Below are positions 38,001 to 50,100 of a stretch of DNA of 64,000 nucleotides, one piece after another. The stretch is taken from contig OY821772.1 in assembly GCA_963682175.1 (NCBI GenBank), forward strand, positions 54,396,925-54,460,924, written 5' to 3'. Below the pieces are notes generated by a model, which was given only the letters and a program-made list of their open reading frames with translations, searched no databases and was not told where the DNA came from. The number at the start of each line of letters is the position of its first letter. The first letter of the stretch is position 1. The position numbers were made by a program, and so were the translations under genes. Source of the DNA: Triglochin maritima. Taxonomy: Eukaryota > Streptophyta > Magnoliopsida > Alismatales > Juncaginaceae.

Positions 38001-39119
38001 AAGGCATTTAGAGTTTCTAAGTTTGATTCTTATATGAATTAAATGATATTCGGAGAACATCAAAACTATACAAGATATTATAATCCTGAAAGCATACATA
38101 TACACATACATGTAATATTACACATAAATCAGTTGAATATTCTTTAACACCATACATGTTATCATAAACTTATTAACATATATATATATATACATAATAT
38201 ATAATATAATAACCGAGCCAAGCGAGCGAGTGAGGTAACGATTGAGTACCGAGTGAGCAAGTTAGTGCTCGTGCTCGGTTCGTTTATATTATCGAGGGTA
38301 ATTTTTTTGCTTGTGCTCGGTTTAAGTCCATAACTGCAAAAACCATTGCTAACACCAATCTTCTCGTCCTCTCCACTACCAGTCCACCGCTTCAGGAACA
38401 AACAACTTTGGACTTGTCTCAGAAAGCCCGACCGCAACAGTCGAATCAAATGGAACCTATCAAATATAACTCGTTTGCGTTTTGCACCTAGTAGTGTATA
38501 GCTGTAAAATAAATATAAAATGAAAAGGATGCATGTGTTTCCATTCACTCATCTGTTTCTCAGCATCGGGTGGGTATCTTTACGTTCTTTAAAGGCAGGC
38601 ATGGTGATCGCAAACACCACGCCAGTGCTTGATGCTTGAGCTCCGTTTGTATACACAGTTGTTAAAACTTGAATATACAATAACTACGACATGTTTTTTT
38701 GGGGATCCGATGTCTGACGCATTTTGTAATATTGTATGCAATTTACATGCCTCGCGTGTAAGTCGCTAGTATGCTGGAAGATCATCACCTAATCACGTAA
38801 TATTATTGGCACCAACTCTCCAGTCTCAACTATCACGCGTGCTAAATGAGATTGTTGGGTTGTTAAGTCCAGTCTCGGAATCATCAAAAGAGAAACGCGA
38901 AACAGGAGGAGTTTCTTTCTTCAGATCTGTGATTCCACTGAAATCTTCTGAATCCCAACGGCTCTTTTGTCTTTTTCTCCCGCCGGATCCCGAAATTTGA
39001 ATTCAATCAACTCACTCTTCCCAACGTTCAGTATAACCAACCAACATTGGTGGTGTTACTAAAGTAATAACTTCCATCACGTCCCACACCAACAAACTTC
39101 TTCCATCTCCCCAAAGAAA
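35008..39119. other. intergenic DNA, 4.1 kb, no convincing gene
   Basis: The first 200-300 bp are the 3' flank of the FTR gene. Open frames at 36695-37072, 37552-38111 and 38162-38548 have no recognised domains. CTCGAG/GCTCGG-rich patches at 37410-37560 and 38210-38310 look like remnants of a dispersed repeat. A SINE-like segment is listed separately. The last 120 bp lead into the next gene. Confidence 0.55.
37773..37885 (+). mobile_element. candidate tRNA-derived SINE fragment
   Basis: TGGTCTGATGG at 37783 resembles the A box and GTTCGATCC at 37826 the B box of an internal RNA polymerase III promoter, about 40 bp apart. The rest does not fold obviously into a tRNA, and a T-rich stretch follows. 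Target-site duplications were not identified. Confidence 0.3.
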
Positions 39120-40750
39120 ATGGGAACTTGTCTCAGCAAGAAAAAGAAGACCGTGGAAGAAACCAGTCACAATATCACTCCATCTGAGAAGCAACCATCC
39201 ATAAACAAACCCGAACTGCCACCCATCTCCAATGACGGCAAAGAGACCCCGCTTAAAATTGTCTATGAAGTTGAGCCTCCGGCTGTGGTAGTCCCCGTTA
39301 GGGCATCGAGTTGCACCAAGGAAGAATTGGAGTCGATCCTGATCCAATGCGGGCGCCTCAGCCGCAACTCATCTAGAAGGAGCTCTGGTTCGAAACGGAG
39401 TTTTCGGTTCGAACTCGATGATGGGATCAAAGACGGTGAAGGTTATTGCGAGAAGGTGCTGTCTTCGCCGCGTAGAAGAGGGTCTAGCAAGGAGAGGAGT
39501 CGTAGTAAGGAGAGACGGAACAACGGGTCCAGACGGATTAGCCGGTCCCCCAGTAGGAGGTCTGCCGATCCATCATGTCCCAATTTGAGCTCCAACCATA
39601 ATTCGAGACAACCCGCGAAGATGGTAGCTATTCCAGCAACGGAGAAGAACCATGAGAATCCAACAAATCGAAGAAACACTGCTTCTAAGGAAGCAAAGGG
39701 AAGCTTATCTCCTTGTTCCCGGTTTGGGGTGAATTCGGGAGATTTTAAAGAGAATGAGGGTGTTGAATTACAAACACACTCACCTTACCGGAAGACTCCG
39801 ATGACTGAAGTTAATGGGAATTGTCTCAAAGGAGAGGAGAACCGCAACATAAATCATAACAAGAAAGCGTCAAAGACATTTGATGGGGTGAGAAATACTT
39901 AACATTCCAGTTTAGTGTCAATTACAGGTTCCAGATTTTTATTTTTTGGGGTAGACTCTAAATTGCATCGTTACGTTCGAAACTGTTTTTTTAGTGTCTT
40001 CACTCATACCAATGTGTTGCCTCGGATATGTTTCAGGTTCAGCTCACCTAATACCTATGAAATGGGATTAGTATAATTATGTGTCTGACGTATTTTTTTT
40101 TCCCTTTTAATTACAACTAAATGTGCATTTTAGCTCATTCTTTGCAATGCAAGCAGAGGCATGTTTTCGAAGAGGAATCAGAGGCAGAAAAGCCACCTCC
40201 AAGACGATCGAGGAAGTCATCGCGATCGAGGAAATCATCACGGGACCTCGACATTTTACTCGGTTTGAATCCCAACTCTTACCCTTCCTTGCTAATCCAG
40301 GACATCGAAAACTACCATAAGAAAATCACGGGATTTTCCCTACCAGGATGCGTCTCCAACGCCCGTCTCATCGTCGATGCAGTTGCCACTCTCAACTCTT
40401 CCACAGACAAAAAACCGCAACCCCAAAAGACGGGCTTTGATAAATTGCCATCCAATGGTCGGACCAACAAAATTAAAACATCGGTGGCCCAAAATGACTC
40501 CTTTGTGGAGACCGAATTGAGTGTCAAAGACGATTTGGTGGAGCCGAGTTTTCACAAGTATGTGTCTGTGAGAACGGAATTTAAATTCAAAGCAGAACTG
40601 GAGCCAGAAGAGTCTGCTGGGAGTAACAAAATTCCCGGCCAACCTTGGTGTTCGGATTCGGAGCCCAATTTGTCCGATTCGCTCGACAATTGCTTGGCTG
40701 CTTCTGCATTTTCGAGCACGAACCAAGGCCTTGCTCGAGGAGGCAGTTAA
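39120..40750 (+). CDS. basic Ser/Arg-rich protein with predicted N-myristoylation site, unknown function
   Basis: Two exons are proposed: 39120-39887 (256 codons, ending at GGG|GTGAGA) and 40154-40750 (acceptor GCAAG|CAG; a second AG three bases later would drop one Gln). The product is about 454 residues. MGTCLSKKKK has Gly2 followed by Cys4, which fits myristoylation plus palmitoylation and membrane attachment. Conserved-looking segments are CTKEELESILIQCGRLSRNS, a long Ser/Arg stretch (RRRGSSKERSRSKERR), RRSRKSSRSRKSSRDLDILL, and NPNSYPSLLIQDIENYHKKI. Plants have an uncharacterised family with this MGTCLSKKK start and Ser/Arg-rich body; I recall Arabidopsis At1g65710 as one member but cannot check. 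The function is unknown. The splice sites are my reading. Confidence 0.85.
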
Positions 40751-41669
40751 AATGTGGGTCGTGACAAACAAAAGAACATCTTTAGCGCGAATTCTACAAG
40801 CAAAAGAAGAGAGAAAATATCACCAAACATGCAATGGTGGGGAATCAGAAGGTGTTCCTAGAGCTTATTAACTGAATTCAACAAGCTTCTACTGATTCTG
40901 TTATTTGCATTTTTTAGGAGTTTGGAGTGTTGTTGGGTTTGATATGTTTGAATCTTGCAAGCGTTCTACTAATCGCCAATGTACTTGTCTTTGCCATCAA
41001 AGAGTTGAGCATCGGTGTCTTGATTCTTAAATTTGTGTGAATTTCCTCATTGAATTTTGACTCAAATGACCTTCATTGAACTTTAGGATGTGTTGGAGCC
41101 GTGATTAACTTATCTGCAATTAAAGACTTTATTATTCTTGTTGTTATTGAACTTTTAAATGTCCCGCACTCCCACGCACCATTACCTATGAAACACAATT
41201 AGCAAAGTACTAGTTCTGATGTGATGGTATTGTGAGCCATAATAGAAGTTATGGAATATGACCAATTCGTGAATTAACGTTGTGGTTAGACAAAAAAAAA
41301 ACCTCTTGTATTATTCCTGCAATTGCTAAATGATCCAACTTGATCGAACTTATCCATCAAGGTTTTACACTAATTTACGTCTATCTAAAAAGTTACAGTA
41401 ACGTCATTCCTTATTTGATGACAAATCTTTAATATAATTATAACCTCTTAAATAATTTAGACATCAACGTTACCTCAGTGTCTCAAAAAGACTCCCGTAT
41501 AGACAAAGTAAGGAAAGGAGCAGTTGGGTATACGTAATCTTACCGGGCTACCATTATAAAACAATAATGTTCCCAAACATTCTTTTATCTTAGTATAAGG
41601 ATTCTACGTTTTCTCTCGTAAAACACATTTGAATTTTTTATTTTTGGAAACAAAATACAATAAAAAAGA
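40751..41669. other. 3' flank of the Ser/Arg-rich gene and intergenic DNA
   Basis: The first 300 bp are probably the 3' untranslated region. I see no further gene before element C begins at about 41670. Confidence 0.5.
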
Positions 41670-41823
41670 GAATTAATATTTGTCGTCCGGTTTTTACTTA
41701 AATCAGCACGTCTCAATTATCTTTTTGACTTTTACAATTCATTTAATATTCATTTCGTATAGTCTCTTAAACTAAAGTTCATATATCAGTTTTTCTCACT
41801 CTACCAGTACCAACACCACGAAA

Positions 41824-44800
41824 ATGTCTGACGAAACGTCTGGATCTGGTGAAGTAAGCCCATAATTTTTTTCCGCCCCGGGCGTCCGAGCTAGATGCCT
41901 TAAAAAAATTATTTTTTTTAATTTTTATATGGTGTTATTTTAAATTATTTCAGGTTCCGTTGCAAGATTTCAGTGGTGATGGAGTAGATTACAGTGAACT
42001 TTTTGTAGGTCCACAAGTATTTGCAACAATCGATGACACGAATAGATGGACAAAAAAGTTGTCATCGGAGCTGAGTTTTTTTGGTAATATCATCCTATAA
42101 ACCACAAACAGATAATCAGATGAATTGTTATCTGAGATACGATCGCAGAAATGAAATGAGTTCTCGGGATATGAATATTGCAGTACGGAATAACACGAAA
42201 AGAAAGGGCTGCAGTTGTCGTTTTTTGATAAAGGTGGTCGAACGATGGGAGCGTGATGGATGTGTCGTAGTTTCTGATAGTTCTCATGGTCAGCACAACC
42301 ACAGACTTGCAATTTATCCAGAGGGTTACCGACAGATCAGCGGTCTTAGTCCTGGGGCCAAGAAAATTGTTCGTGATATGATTGAGGCACAAATGAAACC
42401 GCGTAACATCTTGTTGGGTGTAAATGAGAAATTCCTGGAGGATAATCCGAATCAGAGACACATTTATAACTGTAGAGAGTACATGAGGATGGTGAAATCT
42501 GAAAACAGGAATCCCACTCAGCAGTTTCTGCATCAGGCAGAGCAGTATCGGTACTTGTATTGGATTCTGGCGGATGAAGAAACTAATGTCGTCACTCACA
42601 CATTCTTGGCACATCCAACGTCAGTTAATTTGTTACGCACATACCCTTCGGTAATTTGCATGGATTTGACGTACAAAACGAACAAGTACAATATGCCTTT
42701 GTTCGAGATGGTTGGGGTGACACCAACAAACATGAACTTTTTAATCGGCTATGCAATTATGAAGGATGAGACCGAGTCTAGTTATCAGTGGGTGTTGGAG
42801 AAGTTGTGAGATTTGTTATTGAGTATGGTCAGCCCGACTGCAATAATAACAGACCGGGAGTTAGACCTTATGCGACCAGTGAGAGAGGTTTTTCCTGACT
42901 CTGGCTATTTACTTTGCACTTGACATATCAACAAAGACATATACAACTACGCATACAACGTATTCGGCAAGAACAAGGAGTTGGTAGAGACTTTGAAGTG
43001 TGGAAAGTGGAGGAAAATCATGCTTTCTACTTCAGAACCCAATTATAATAGAGTTGTGCGTACTCTGAAAGATTCGTATAGGTCTTGGCCGGCTATCACG
43101 GAGTATTTGGACGACACATGGTTAGTGTATAAAGAAAAGTTTGTGTTGAATTAACAAACAAAGTCCTTCATTTCGGCAACACTACGAACTGTATGGTCGA
43201 AAGTGTAGGATTTTGTGTCCCCATGTATGTATATATTTTAATTTTTTTAATACAAACATACAAAATCGATTTCATATTTCCATTGATCTTACGTACATGT
43301 ATTTGTTTATTCTAATATCATGCAGTCCTGCACATATTAAAATAAACAAAAGAGAGAGATGATCATACCCAAATGTTCTCTAAAACCTTTTAGAAGTTCC
43401 GGAGTTCCTTTGCTCGTCGAATCGCCCGCCAATTCGCCTCCAAGTGTTCACCAAACTCTAAACAAGATCAGAGAGAAATGAGCTAGCCAATCAATCTCTA
43501 ATTAAGCTTAGAATCTAGCTAATAACACCTTTTTAAGCTCCTGAGATTTTTATCTCCAAAACCTAAAACTATTAAGAGATTTTCGTGGTGATTAAGTGAG
43601 AGATTAACGAGAGAGAATTTATGCATTAACTTAAACAAGTAGGACGATGAGTCATTTTATAGGCTCTCAAAACATCCTTATCAAGAACTATTCTTTAGTC
43701 ACGATCTCTTGTTTATTCTCTCCTAAAATTAATCCCAAATTGCCACATAACCAACCTAAAAAATGTTTGATCAAATTTGGAATTAATTCAACGCATGATC
43801 TAATTATTTTTTCTTAATAATTCAGGCAAAAATCGCGATGTTTGGTGAACCGAGATTCTTCTCGGTTGACCGAACCTTTCGGTTTTAACACACGTTCGGT
43901 TGACCGTGAGCTAGATAGTCGACCGAATATACATAAGAAAAATTCCCTGGAAAAATTCAGACAATCCGCGTCTTGCTTCGGTCGACCGTTGACTCACCAA
44001 AGATTCTCCTAGTCAAATCTTATCAGACGACCGTATCACTTTCGGTCTACCGAAAATATCACAAGATAACTTCTGGATATTTTCTCTCGGTTGACCGTTC
44101 ACGCACCGTTGACCGAACCCAATTGTCCAGGCACTCCAGACAATTTCGGTCAACTAATTGTATTTATCCGTTCCCCATTCGGTTGACCGTTCCGAAGACA
44201 CCTCGATCGACCGAAACCTAAACGGTTTACCGTGCTGACCCCGATTTTGCCTTTGTCAAATTTTGGATTAATATCCAACAAAATTTGATCTTTCGAGGGT
44301 TTTAGCAAATTCATATATTATGTAATATATTATCCTATGTAATATTAAATTATTACACATCATAATATATACACCTCATATGAATTTATTAATACCCATA
44401 TGTTATTTTTTTATATGAATCTATTATCTTTCAATACAATTGTTATATGACTTGATTCTAGTTATGTCAATTCTCATGACATATTGATTTTATTGATTCA
44501 CCACATGTGTCACTTTTCACATGAAACCCGACACATCATATGAACTCAAAATTAAGCTTCTTGTTTCCCTATTTTGTGGTGTGACCTATAGGAGGATCTA
44601 AGCCAAATTGACAGCGATATTAAACACTTAATATCTCAAACTATAAGCGGTATCTAGCTACACATTATAGTTACCCAATTAACATAGATGTATTTGTTCC
44701 ACTCAAACTAAAACACGATCCATTTAGTGATGTAAGTGCACCACTTGTGTCCGTTCATTACCTCATGATATTAAGAATATATATAAAGTAGAAATGTGTT

Positions 44801-46885
44801 ACCTTTGTATTATATTCATTTCTTGATCTCTTTAAGCTGATTATAACTATGTAACTTAACTCAAGTTATATTGTGCACATTATAATTTTGCTTTATCAAG
44901 GGTCCACTAATATCATCACTCAATTAAGAGGGGCAATGATAATCGTTTGACTAGCTATTTTTTCCAGCACAAGTCATATTCAACCAACTATTGTCTTTAT
45001 CACTATACTCATTGATAGCTTTTGACAATAATCAAATTAAGCAATTCTTGAGTGAAAAGATATAAGTCTCATATCTTAGGATCCAAGACACAATAAAACA
45101 TTAATGACACGAAACACAATTCCATAATGTTTTACTTGTTAGGTCTATTCAATATATAAAAGTAATCTTTTCCTCTTTTATATACTCGTGTCGTTAATTA
45201 TTTGTAGAGCTACAACAATCGATGACCAACACGACAATCTTATCTCGGTGATTAATGTTTCATGTTAATTACCATGATTGTGAATAACTTTTGATTTATG
45301 TAAACCATTATCTTTTAGAGCTTTACGGTTAAGGACCAAACATCTCTTCCTTAACACTTCCAAAAGACGAATACCATAATCAAGAAACAAAATGGTTGCA
45401 CATCCAATTCATAATAATTGACATATAAAAGTAAAACTTTTAGAATACATTACTTTCAGAAAGTGCTCATTCGGCTCTGAAAAAACTGAATTACTTCATC
45501 GACTGCAACTCTGGACACTCTTTTCGACCGCGTCAACGTGACTATTGAAATGCAACTGACGAATATTCTAAACTTTCTTGAAGAGTCAAGACATCGAAAT
45601 TTAACTAACTACAGAAAAGCTTTATATCAGCATATAAATGGTCGAATTTTATATCATTGTTTGTCATTATTGAGTGAGGAGTTGAAGAGAATGCACGACT
45701 TAAGCAATCAAGTTGAATACCGTTGTGAGTGCGCTTTTCTGATATCACATGAGATTCCTTGTGCATGTACCATCCACGGTTGTATTGAGTCAGGCGAAGG
45801 AATTTATTTAGAGCAAATTCATTCATTTTGGAAAACACTTGTCATTGGAGAAGAAGTCGACATGCCAGAGTTTGTTGATCAATCACAAGACGTCGAGCAT
45901 TTTCGGAACCTCCTTGATGAGATTTCGGGGAGCGACCCTGTAGTAATTCGTAGTGTCTCGTATTTTATACACACAATGACACCCCGATCAGTCGAACTAT
46001 GTAGAGCTCGCATAAAATACTAAGGTACGAGGTCGTCCAAGGGCAAAGTCGACACGACGGGACCCGAGTGCATTTGAGTATGTTGAGCGAGGTCGTGGTC
46101 GATCTTCTAGTAATTAGAGCAGGGGTCGTGCTCGATCTTTTAGTTCGTCTCGATTGTCCGTAAACATGAGTACAAGATCTGGTTTGATGACATGTTTGTT
46201 GTTATTATTATAACTTCGTTTTTTTCTCCGGTAAACATGTTCTTCCAGTTATTATATATAACTTTGCTATTTTTTAATCTTGTAGTGTCCGGACGGATTG
46301 ACGTCGATAACTTCCCATATGTTGATAGACTTCTAGGAATCATCTTACCATTCCTGGAGTGGTGGAATGATGTACTTGTTGATGACAACTGTGGATTTCG
46401 ATGTGTTGTCGATGTTTTCCATAGTGGTCAAGACAATTGGTTTTACGCCCACCGTGCGATTTCTAATGAGATAGAGACACATCCTATTTATGAGCACGTT
46501 TATTATGACGGTTTGGTGCATGATCATCGTCGAATTGATTGGCGCAGAGGAACTTGTGGCGATGATCACTATATGGAGATTGATGCGACTTGTTCCCGAT
46601 TGCCAGTTTTTACAAGTGTGCAGTTATGTATTTCTTGGTGGGAATGGATGATTCGTTGTACCCGTGTATTACAGTCCTACCTTGGGAGAGTCTGTATACC
46701 ATGACAGAGTCATACAGAGAGTTGATAATTGCTCATTTAGGGAGTTACAAAATATTACATTTCGCTTAAAATTAGCTGAGAGATTCTTAGTACCTCCTAT
46801 AATGACCTTGTGATTTCAAATTCAAGATGAGAGTGTTCTCTGATGGGAGTTGGAGTATGAAAATATTAGAGCATATTGGTACTAG
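41824..46885 (+). pseudogene. MULE transposase-OTU gene of element C, heavily damaged
   Basis: Exon 1 (41824-41853) encodes MSDETSGSGE. Intron 1 has the hairpin CGCCCCGGGCG (41874-41884) and a normal TTTCAG acceptor before 41954. The transposase follows: VPLQDFSGDGVDYSELF, DRRNEMSSRDMNIAVRNNTK, YKTNKYNMPLFEMVGVTPTN, then AIITDRELDLMRPV. Damage includes a frameshift near 42055-42080, TGA at 42806, TGA replacing Trp in LLCT*HINKD near 42922 (also present in element B), a deletion near 43154, and an inserted LTR-like element at 43204. After it, the SWIM-like CECAFLISHEIPCAC, the GRGR-rich tail, and the OTU segment (DNCGFRCVVDVF, CGDDHYMEI) follow, with several stops. Confidence 0.87.
43204..45458. 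mobile_element. solo LTR (LTR-like insertion), 2,255 bp
   Basis: It starts TGTAGGATTTTGTG and ends CATTACTTTCA, so it has TG...CA ends. It is flanked by GAAAG on both sides (43199-43203 and 45459-45463), a 5-bp target duplication. Removing it joins GTCGAAAG to TGCTCATTCGG, which matches the uninterrupted transposase of element B (VESAHSALK). It has no coding sequence, primer-binding site or polypurine tract, which fits a solo LTR left by LTR-LTR recombination. A cluster of CGGTYGACCG words lies at 43845-44230. Confidence 0.85.
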
Positions 46886-47142
46886 ATACGTAGTATATTT
46901 TGATTGTAATTTGTAATGTATTAGTTAATGTATTTTTAATGTATAATATGTTCGTACATTATATCGTGTTGCTTTTTTATCAGATTTCAAATTTAAAATG
47001 CATTATATATATAAAATAGGGAGAAGATATATTTGTCAGAAATAAATAATAAGAGTACAACAGATAAACAAAGACAAATACAAATAATAAGAGTTCAACG
47101 CATAATAAAGTAAATAATGTACAAAACGACTGCAACTACGAC

Positions 47143-50100
47143 TCATCCATGGTCCGAAATGCCCAACTGACTGTTCCACGCCTCTATGAAGTTATCCCAA
47201 TCTACACATGCAACTCTCGTTTCGTCGTCAGCATCAAGTCCCTCTTCTCCAAGAACGGCTGCGCAAGCCATATCACTCTACTCATCCACTATATATAACA
47301 TCAAAATTAGTGTATATTAACAATAAAAATAAAACATACATAACAAATTAAAAACTTACCGCATCGCCACATGTCCTCTCTGTAGGAACGTAAATGCGGC
47401 TTAGTTCTAATCACTTTTAACCCTAGACAAACTCTACTTGCTTATCAAACAAAGATGCAACAGAATTAAAAACTAACAAGCAAGCAAAAAGGAAATATGC
47501 AAACTACAATTGAAGATGGTGATTTTTATAGAGGTTCGACACCCACACCCGGGTCCTAGTCCTCTCTTGGTAAGCTCCGTTCAAATCACTGAGCTCCGCC
47601 TACGTCTTTACTAACCACTCCCCGTTCCGCGAACAACCATCGCTAGCTTGATTTCTTCCTCTCACAACCCGAGAGGGAACACTTCAGATTTTCACCAAAT
47701 TCCTTGCTTCTTTGAAAAACAATGTGAGTGAGACGACACTCTCTAAATTTGAGCACACTTGAGTATAATGTGGAATTGATTACTAAGTGTGGAATGTTTG
47801 AGTTTTTGAGTGTTTGGAGCTCTCTCTAAGGTAGTAGACAAAATGGAGTGGGAGAGTTGTCTAATTGTGTCAAGGGAACACCTATTTATAAGCTCCTAAG
47901 GTGTTACAACCGTTGGAGATAAGTTAGGTAAGGTTTGTGTAAGATTCACAAAATAGAAACTTGTAGGACCCAATTCAGAACAAATTCGGTCGACCGAATC
48001 GGGTAGAACGGTCGCCGGTTGGCAATTCTGAACAATGTTCGGTCGACCGATAAGGGAACAGTCGAACGAAACATGCTATAACTTCGGTACACTTAAGTTA
48101 ACGGTCGAACACCGAGAAGGGTTCAGTCGACCATAAACTTCCAGACTCTACGAGGTTTGTAGGATCTACTAGCCCCTAAACTTAGTCTAAAGGGGGGGGG
48201 GGGGTGAATAGACTAACTAAGGTTTTCTATGCCAAATTAAAAGATAAGACAATAAATATGAAAGAGAGAACAACAAACCGCAACTCCGGAAGTATAGAGG
48301 TTTGGATCCAACCACCAGATCCTAGTCCTCTCTTACGAATTGTTGTTACTCGAGCAACTTCACGTCCTCCACTAATCTGATCTCCGTTGCGGGCCGAGAT
48401 CACACTTTTACACCACAAGCTTTGCGAACACCCTCGCCTAGCTTGGACCACCTTCTCACAATCCGAGAAGAGTTTCACTTCAGAAGCTTTGTACAACTCT
48501 TGAAGACTAATACTTTAGCAACTAATCTTGAGCACTTGAAATGAATGATGCAATCAAAGGATGGTGATTTCAAGTGAGAAGATGTGAGCACAAGTGTTTA
48601 GAGCAAATTGAGAGTAGTAATGAGATTTGAGCTTGGAGAAAGATTGGTTGGCTTGTAGAAGTGTTCTTAGCTCTATTTATATGCTCTAAACTAGTTTTAG
48701 CCGTTGGGATTGAAATGATGAAAGGATGTGCAAGAAAACACAAGTCAGGAAGTGACAGGACACATTTCAGGACACTAACGGTCGACCAGATCGAGTAACA
48801 CGGTCGACCGGAATGCAACAGTGCAAGGTTCGGTCGAGCTAAGACGCAAACGATCGACCTTATTTGGCTAGAACTTAAGTGATTGGTCGAACGGTTTGGA
48901 ACACCAGTTCGACCGAAAATGAACAGTAGGACTGGATCTGGAAAAGATATAAGTATCGGTCGACCGTGAGTAGAGTTTTGGTCGACCGGTTGTCATGTTG
49001 GATTTTAGACAAGATTAAAACAAATGTAATCGGTCGAATAGAATGAGTTCATGGTTCGACTGAAAATGAACAGTAGGACTGGATCTGGGAAGTATTGAAG
49101 ACTCGGTCGACCGTTAAGGACTTTTCGGTCGACCGGAAGACCAAATCCAAAAGATGGTTAGTTGAGAAAATGTGTATACGACCCTTGGAGAGTTGGAGTA
49201 TACGACAAGTATAACAGTCATATTTAATACAAATACGGAAATACAATTGGTCGAACAAATACAAAGTTTCGGTCGACCGAAGTTCTCACTAACTGGACAC
49301 GTGTCGACAACTAATATGCTGAAGGATTCGTATAGGATAAACTAATTCCTATCACTAGACAAGGTGCGACGGTTGAACCAAACAAGGGTTTCGGTCGACC
49401 GATTTCAGACAGGCAAAACGGATTGAAGAAACGATCGAACAGAATGTATATTCCGGTCGACCGATTTCAGACAGGCAAACGAAATAGAAGGCACGGTCGA
49501 ACGGGAAATGTATGTTGGTCGACCGTTTTGGACAGATTAAGTTTCCTGGGAAGGTCTGTTGAAATTCGGTTGAACCAAATTGTTCTACTGGTCGACCGTT
49601 TGAGTGCAGATTTCTTGTTCTACAATTCTAATGAGTTTCGATGATTTTCTATTGAAGTCTAAGATAGTTGGAATGTAGTGTGAGACTTCTATAGGTATTC
49701 TAAGTGTTATGCAATGCAATGAGTCAAAGATTTCAAATGCCAAGTTACATTTATAACCTAAATACATGGAATTTAAACCTAGTTACGCTTGAATCTTCAT
49801 CTTCAATTCAACTCAAACTTGATTCATGAAACGTTAGATAATACACGTATATGCAGCAATGATCTTTTAATTGATATATGTGTTTATTGATATGTTGATT
49901 AATTATCAAAACGGATTAACGATTATTAGCCAAAAAACCAACAAGGTTGACAAACATGATCACATTCAGTCGGCCGAAACAATGTCCACGATCGACCGAA
50001 AACGTCCAGGTAGTTTGGGTTTGTCGAGACATTTATGTTCGGTTGACCGAAACATAGTCCACAGTCAACCGATAGGCATTTGAATTTTGGGGTTTGAGTG

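Noticed and set aside
37410..38310. CTCGAG/GCTCGG-rich patches, also near 33480-33730
   Set aside because: Similar words without clear ends or inverted repeats; I cannot define an element.
48230..48500. Open frame 48227-48496 and other frames in the palindrome-rich repeat
   Set aside because: No domain, and the frames are not conserved between the two diverged blocks of the repeat.
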